In this document: in pieces, positions 5,893 to 7,752 of the stretch
How positions within the stretch are numbered: position 1 is the stretch's first letter
How the letters are laid out: every line of letters begins with the position of its first letter
Source: Sulfuritalea sp.
GTDB taxonomy: Bacteria; Pseudomonadota; Gammaproteobacteria; Burkholderiales; Rhodocyclaceae
DNA length: 7,752 nt
Reading direction: 5' to 3'
Assembly: GCA_022843505.1 (NCBI GenBank)
Contig: JALHNN010000108.1
Span: 1 to 7,752 of the forward strand
Notes under the pieces: model-generated
Told to the model about the DNA's origin: nothing
The model's database searches: none
Seen by the model: only the letters and a program-made list of their open reading frames with translations
Position numbers and translations under genes: made by a program

Positions 5893-7191
5893 ATGACGGA
5901 TCGCCTCTACGGAATCGAAACCCTTTGCCTGCACGCCGGCGCCCAGCCGGACGCAGCCACCGGCGCGCGCGCGCTGCCGATCCACCAGACCAGTTCCTTC
6001 GTCTTCGATTCCGCCGAGCACGCCGCCAGCCTGTTCAACCTGCAGACCTTCGGCAACGTCTATTCGCGCATCGGCAATCCGACCGTCGCCGCCTTCGAGG
6101 AGCGCGTCGCCGCGCTGGAAGGCGGTCGCGCCGCGCTGGCCGCCGCGACCGGACTCGCCGCGCAGACGCTGGCGCTGCTGACGCTATGCCAGGCCGGCGA
6201 CCGCATCGTCGCCGCGCGTTCGCTGTACGGCGGCACCTTCTCGCAGCTCGACGTCAGCCTGAGGAAGCTCGGCATCGAGACGGTGTTCGTCGATTCCGAC
6301 GACCCCGAGAACTTCCGCGCCGCGCTCTCGGACAACACGCGCTGCATCTTCGCCGAGACCGTGGCCAACCCGCGCCTCAACGTGCTCGACATCGCCGCGG
6401 TGGCCGGCGTGGCCCACGCCCACCGCGTGCCCCTGATCATCGACAACACCGTGCCCTCGCCCTACCTGTGCCGCCCCTTCGAGCACGGTGCCGACATCGT
6501 CGTGCATTCGGCCACCAAGTTCCTCGGCGGCCACGGCACCACCCTGGGCGGCGTGGTGGTCGAGTCGGGCAAGTTCGACTGGGGCAACGGCAAGTTCCCC
6601 GGCATGACCGAGCCCTCGGCGGGTTACCACGGCGTCAAGTTCTACGAGACCTTCGGCGACTTCGGCTTCACCATGAAGGCACGCATGGAAACCCTGCGCA
6701 CCTTCGGCCCGGCGCTGTCGCCCTTCTCGGCCTGGCAGCTGATGCAGGGCATCGAGACCCTGCCGCTGCGCATGCAGCGCCACTGCGAGAACGCGCTGGC
6801 CGTGGCGCGGCACCTGGAAACGCATCCGCGCGTGGCCTGGGTGAATTACCCGGGATTGCCCTCGAGCCCCGCCTACGCGCTGGCGCAGCGCTACCTTGGT
6901 TCGCCCCGCCATCCCGGCGCCGGCGCCCTGCTGGCCTTCGGCGTCAAGGGGGGGCAGGCCGCCGGCGAGCGTTTCATCGACGCCCTGCAGTTCTGTTCGC
7001 ACCTGGCCAACATCGGTGACGCCAAGACCCTGGTGATCCATCCGGCATCGACCACGCACCGCCAGATGAACGAGGCCGACCAGCGCGCCTCGGGCGTGAC
7101 GCCGGACATGGTAAGGCTCTCGGTCGGCATCGAAACCCTCGATGACATCCTCTGGGACATCGACCAGGCACTGGAGCGCAGCGCATCGTGA
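5893..7191 (+). CDS. metY: O-acetylhomoserine sulfhydrylase (O-acetylhomoserine aminocarboxypropyltransferase)
   Basis: This PLP-dependent enzyme makes homocysteine from O-acetylhomoserine and sulfide (direct sulfhydrylation) for methionine synthesis in the cytoplasm. The 432-residue protein is typical of MetY and longer than MetB/MetC/MetZ (about 390). Visible Cys/Met-metabolism PLP enzyme motifs are ALPIHQTSSFVF (27-38), YSRIGNPT (57-64), ATGLAAQTLALL (85-96), Asp184 in IIDNTVPSPYLCRPFEHGAD, and SATKFLGGHGTTLGG with PLP-binding Lys209. The MetY-type insertion at about 225-270 (KFDWGNGKFPGMTEPSAGYHG) is present, as is the carboxylate-binding Arg408 in MVRLSVGIE. The start ATG 5893 gives the usual MetY beginning (YGIETLCLHAG); the in-frame codons from 5833 are not family-like. 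The stop overlaps the GTG of the SPOR gene (GTGA). Homocysteine formation is the best call, though some family members act on O-acetylserine or O-succinylhomoserine. Confidence 0.94.
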   Translation: MTDRLYGIETLCLHAGAQPDAATGARALPIHQTSSFVFDSAEHAASLFNLQTFGNVYSRIGNPTVAAFEERVAALEGGRAALAAATGLAAQTLALLTLCQAGDRIVAARSLYGGTFSQLDVSLRKLGIETVFVDSDDPENFRAALSDNTRCIFAETVANPRLNVLDIAAVAGVAHAHRVPLIIDNTVPSPYLCRPFEHGADIVVHSATKFLGGHGTTLGGVVVESGKFDWGNGKFPGMTEPSAGYHGVKFYETFGDFGFTMKARMETLRTFGPALSPFSAWQLMQGIETLPLRMQRHCENALAVARHLETHPRVAWVNYPGLPSSPAYALAQRYLGSPRHPGAGALLAFGVKGGQAAGERFIDALQFCSHLANIGDAKTLVIHPASTTHRQMNEADQRASGVTPDMVRLSVGIETLDDILWDIDQALERSAS

Positions 7192-7628
7192 GCGATTCCC
7201 CGCAAGGCAACGGCGATCGGGGTGGCGGACCCTTCAACGGGCTGGTCGTGTTCCTCCTCGTGGTGGTCGGCGCCATGGGCGCCTGGATCATGTTCACTTC
7301 CCTGTATGCCCCGGCCAGCCCGCCGGCGCAGGCCGTCAAGGACGCCACTGGCGCGGGGGAGATCGCGACCAGGATCCAGTCCGGCATGGATTCGATGATG
7401 GCGCGAACCGGTTCCGGCTACGTCGTGCAGATCAGTCCCTACAGCGAGATCGCGACCGCGGACGAGGTGCGCGCCAAGCTCGACAAGCTGGGCATTCCCT
7501 CCAGCCTGCGCGTCGAGGCGCATGTCCAGGCCGGCCCCTTCCGCAGCCACGAGGAAGCCGAGGCCGCGCGCGCCAAACTCAAGGAACTGGGCGTCTATGG
7601 CGGCCAGGTGATCACCCTCAAACCATGA
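7188..7628 (+). CDS. Single-pass membrane protein with C-terminal SPOR domain
   Basis: This 146-residue protein has a short, Gly/Asp-rich cytoplasmic N-terminus (1-16) and one membrane helix (about 17-39, LVVFLLVVVGAMGAWIMF). An Ala/Pro-rich linker follows (41-75), then a SPOR domain (about 77-145). The latter shows the two-repeat pattern YVVQISPYS...ADEVRAKLDKLGI and HVQAGPFRSHEEAEAARAKLKELGV. SPOR domains bind septal peptidoglycan lacking stem peptides, and similar one-helix proteins (FtsN, DedD, DamX) act in cell division. A division or envelope role is therefore inferred, with the SPOR domain in the periplasm. The start is the GTG at 7188-7190 overlapping the metY TGA; no later start would keep the N-terminus and helix together. 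It is 10 bases ahead of the RidA-family gene, so all three are likely one transcript. Confidence 0.85.
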   Translation: MSDSPQGNGDRGGGPFNGLVVFLLVVVGAMGAWIMFTSLYAPASPPAQAVKDATGAGEIATRIQSGMDSMMARTGSGYVVQISPYSEIATADEVRAKLDKLGIPSSLRVEAHVQAGPFRSHEEAEAARAKLKELGVYGGQVITLKP

Positions 7629-7638
7629 AAGAGCCCGC

Positions 7639-7752
7639 ATGAGCCGCAAGATCATTTCCACCGCCGCCGCGCCCGCCGCCATCGGCACCTACTCGCAGGC
7701 CGTGCAGGTCGGCGACACGATCTACATGTCGGGGCAGATCGGGCTCGACCCG
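7639..7752 (+). CDS. RidA/YjgF family enamine/imine deaminase, N-terminal fragment
   Basis: The first 38 codons run to the right edge: MSRKIISTAAAPAAIGTYSQ, then AVQVGDTIYMSGQIGLDP. The pattern I-x-T-x-x-A-P-x-A-I-G-x-Y-S-Q-A and Y-x-S-G-Q-I-G-x-D-P is the hallmark N-terminus of RidA, which hydrolyses reactive enamine intermediates such as 2-aminoacrylate released by PLP enzymes. The start ATG 7639 has a purine-rich GAAAGAG seven to eight bases upstream. The C-terminal part, including the catalytic Arg region expected near residue 105, lies outside the window, so true RidA versus a diverged subgroup cannot be decided. Confidence 0.92.
   Translation, partial: MSRKIISTAAAPAAIGTYSQAVQVGDTIYMSGQIGLDP

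Noticed and set aside
5091..7019. A 642-codon plus-strand open frame antisense to the DUF218 gene and out of frame with metY
   Set aside because: The translation is Arg/Ala/Gly-rich with no motif and crosses two strongly supported genes; it is a GC-rich shadow.
1..7752. Mobile elements, CRISPR repeats, tRNA/rRNA genes, phage or defence genes
   Set aside because: No transposase or integrase motif, no spaced direct repeats, no tRNA-like sequence and no composition shift were seen; nearly every base belongs to a recognised chromosomal gene.

Overview
This 7.75 kb window looks like ordinary chromosomal sequence from a GC-rich proteobacterium. The gene repertoire and protein style (GlgB tail, MetY, MogA, a SPOR protein, and a long PilZ-type protein) suggest a betaproteobacterium, most plausibly of the Rhodocyclales (Azoarcus/Thauera/Dechloromonas type). 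That placement is inference from recognition alone. Genes are very tightly packed on both strands. I see no mobile element, CRISPR array, tRNA/rRNA, phage gene or compositional break, and no gene-free stretch longer than about 170 bases.

Layout: (1) 1-612 (+) is the C-terminal part of glycogen branching enzyme GlgB. (2) 613-987 (-) is a small protein with a lysine/alanine/proline-rich tail and a DUF2934 domain; its stop codon abuts the glgB stop. (3) 2816-1066 (-) is a two-gene unit, thymidylate synthase (thyA) then glucokinase (glk), joined by a 4-base GTGA overlap. (4) 2981-4468 (+) is a 495-residue protein with a C-terminal PilZ-like domain and an unassigned N-terminal region, transcribed divergently from thyA. 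(5) 5807-4459 (-) is a second coupled pair, an ElyC/YdcF-like DUF218 membrane protein and the molybdopterin adenylyltransferase MogA (ATGA overlap). The mogA end overlaps the end of the PilZ-type gene tail to tail by 10 bases. (6) 5893 to the window edge (+) is a run of O-acetylhomoserine sulfhydrylase (metY), a one-helix SPOR-domain protein (GTGA overlap) and the start of a RidA/YjgF-family protein.

Functionally, glgB and glk belong to glucose/glycogen metabolism, with the DUF2934 gene between them. metY makes homocysteine for methionine synthesis. A RidA-family deaminase downstream of this PLP-dependent enzyme fits RidA's known role in clearing reactive enamines. The ElyC-like and SPOR proteins are probable cell-envelope proteins co-transcribed with cytoplasmic metabolic genes.

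The best leads are modest. They are a TTGAC-N4-GTCAA inverted repeat in front of the DUF2934 gene that resembles an FNR/Anr box, an 8-residue loop insertion in ThyA, the uncharacterised PilZ-type protein, and the unusual thyA-glk pairing. I found no convincing new multi-gene system.
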